A stretch of DNA of 5,836 nt from an uncultured Aquincola sp. (GTDB lineage Bacteria > Pseudomonadota > Gammaproteobacteria > Burkholderiales > Burkholderiaceae), in the NCBI GenBank assembly GCA_937883885.1, contig CAKZXL010000514.1, positions 1 through 5,836 on the forward strand, given 5' to 3'. Below the pieces are notes generated by a model. The model worked only from the letters and a program-made list of their open reading frames with translations. It did not search any database and was not told the DNA's origin. A program made the translations under genes and the position numbers. Below are positions 5,570-5,836 of the stretch, in pieces. Every line of letters begins with the position of its first letter. The first letter of the stretch is position 1.

Positions 5570-5836
5570 AAACACCGCCCGCTGCTGGCTGCAGCGAGAA
5601 GCCAAAGCGGGCGGCACGCCGTTCCAGTTGCCTGACGACGCGCTCTCGGTATCGCTGCTCGTATTGATCGACACCAGGGTCCTGATACTGCATGCCGAAG
5701 CGCATGGCTCGATAGAAGAGGATCGCCAGCTTACGTGCCGTGGCAGTCACCGCCTTGGCCTTTCCTACACGTGCCGCCAAACGTCGGTAGAAGGCGCCGA
5801 GGGCCGTCTCGGTGCGCCCGACGTTGGTCGCCGCCA
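5565..5836 (-). CDS. IS110-family transposase, C-terminal part (continues beyond the window)
   Basis: About 89 C-terminal residues are visible, from AATNVGRTETALGAFYRRLA at the window edge through KAVTATARKLAILFYRAMRF and DPGVDQYEQRYRERVVRQLE to a TAG at 5567-5565. This is the end of an IS110-type (COG3547, Transposase_20) recombinase. These enzymes use a RuvC-like DEDD domain and a serine domain, guided in studied members by an element-encoded bridge RNA. Both catalytic parts would lie upstream, outside the window. The TAG overlaps the IS3 OrfA remnant, so there is almost no 3' non-coding flank. Either the element's end lies right at the stop or the tail has been deleted. An internal TTG at 5780 is not a genuine start, because family sequence continues through it to the edge. 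Confidence 0.75.
   Translation of the reverse strand, partial: AATNVGRTETALGAFYRRLAARVGKAKAVTATARKLAILFYRAMRFGMQYQDPGVDQYEQRYRERVVRQLERRAARFGFSLQPAAGGVS

Overview
This is a GC-rich accessory or mobile-element segment of a Pseudomonadota genome, most likely Burkholderiales or a relative. That assignment is inferred from base composition, the GAF/HisKA sensor-kinase type, the thermonuclease type and the insertion-sequence families, not from a core gene. The window looks like a genomic-island or plasmid graveyard. Only three protein genes look intact: a thermonuclease-like membrane protein, a nucleotidyltransferase-fold protein and an IS3 OrfB transposase. The rest are fragments and pseudogenes.

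Layout. Bases 1-139 hold the N-terminal part of an IS3-family OrfA. It runs directly into a headless, frameshifted and tailless sensor histidine kinase (about 140-840). That runs into the C-terminal part of an unrecognised protein (about 833-1117). Next come a secreted or membrane-anchored SNase-like protein (1198-1956, +) and, convergent with it and only 7 bp away, a GSU2403-family nucleotidyltransferase-fold protein (1964-3004, -). The latter has an 8-bp inverted repeat just upstream of its start. A second SNase gene (about 3101-3531, +) is wrecked by a frameshift and an in-frame stop.

The right-hand 2.3 kb (3561-5836) is a stack of insertion sequences. An IS21-type left end with two subterminal repeats and istA is cut at about IstA residue 313 by the end of an IS3-type element on the minus strand (orfB intact). 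That element's orfA survives only as about 20 C-terminal codons, cut off by an IS110-type transposase gene that leaves the window.

How the genes relate. The one arrangement that could be a functional unit is 1198-3036: an SNase-fold protein with predicted active-site losses and a C-terminal transmembrane/coiled-coil tail, facing a nucleotidyltransferase-fold gene with its own palindromic upstream region. A defence or toxin-like role is speculation. The nucleotidyltransferase family is functionally uncharacterised, and the two genes are convergent rather than in an operon. No tRNA, rRNA, CRISPR array or replication origin was recognised.
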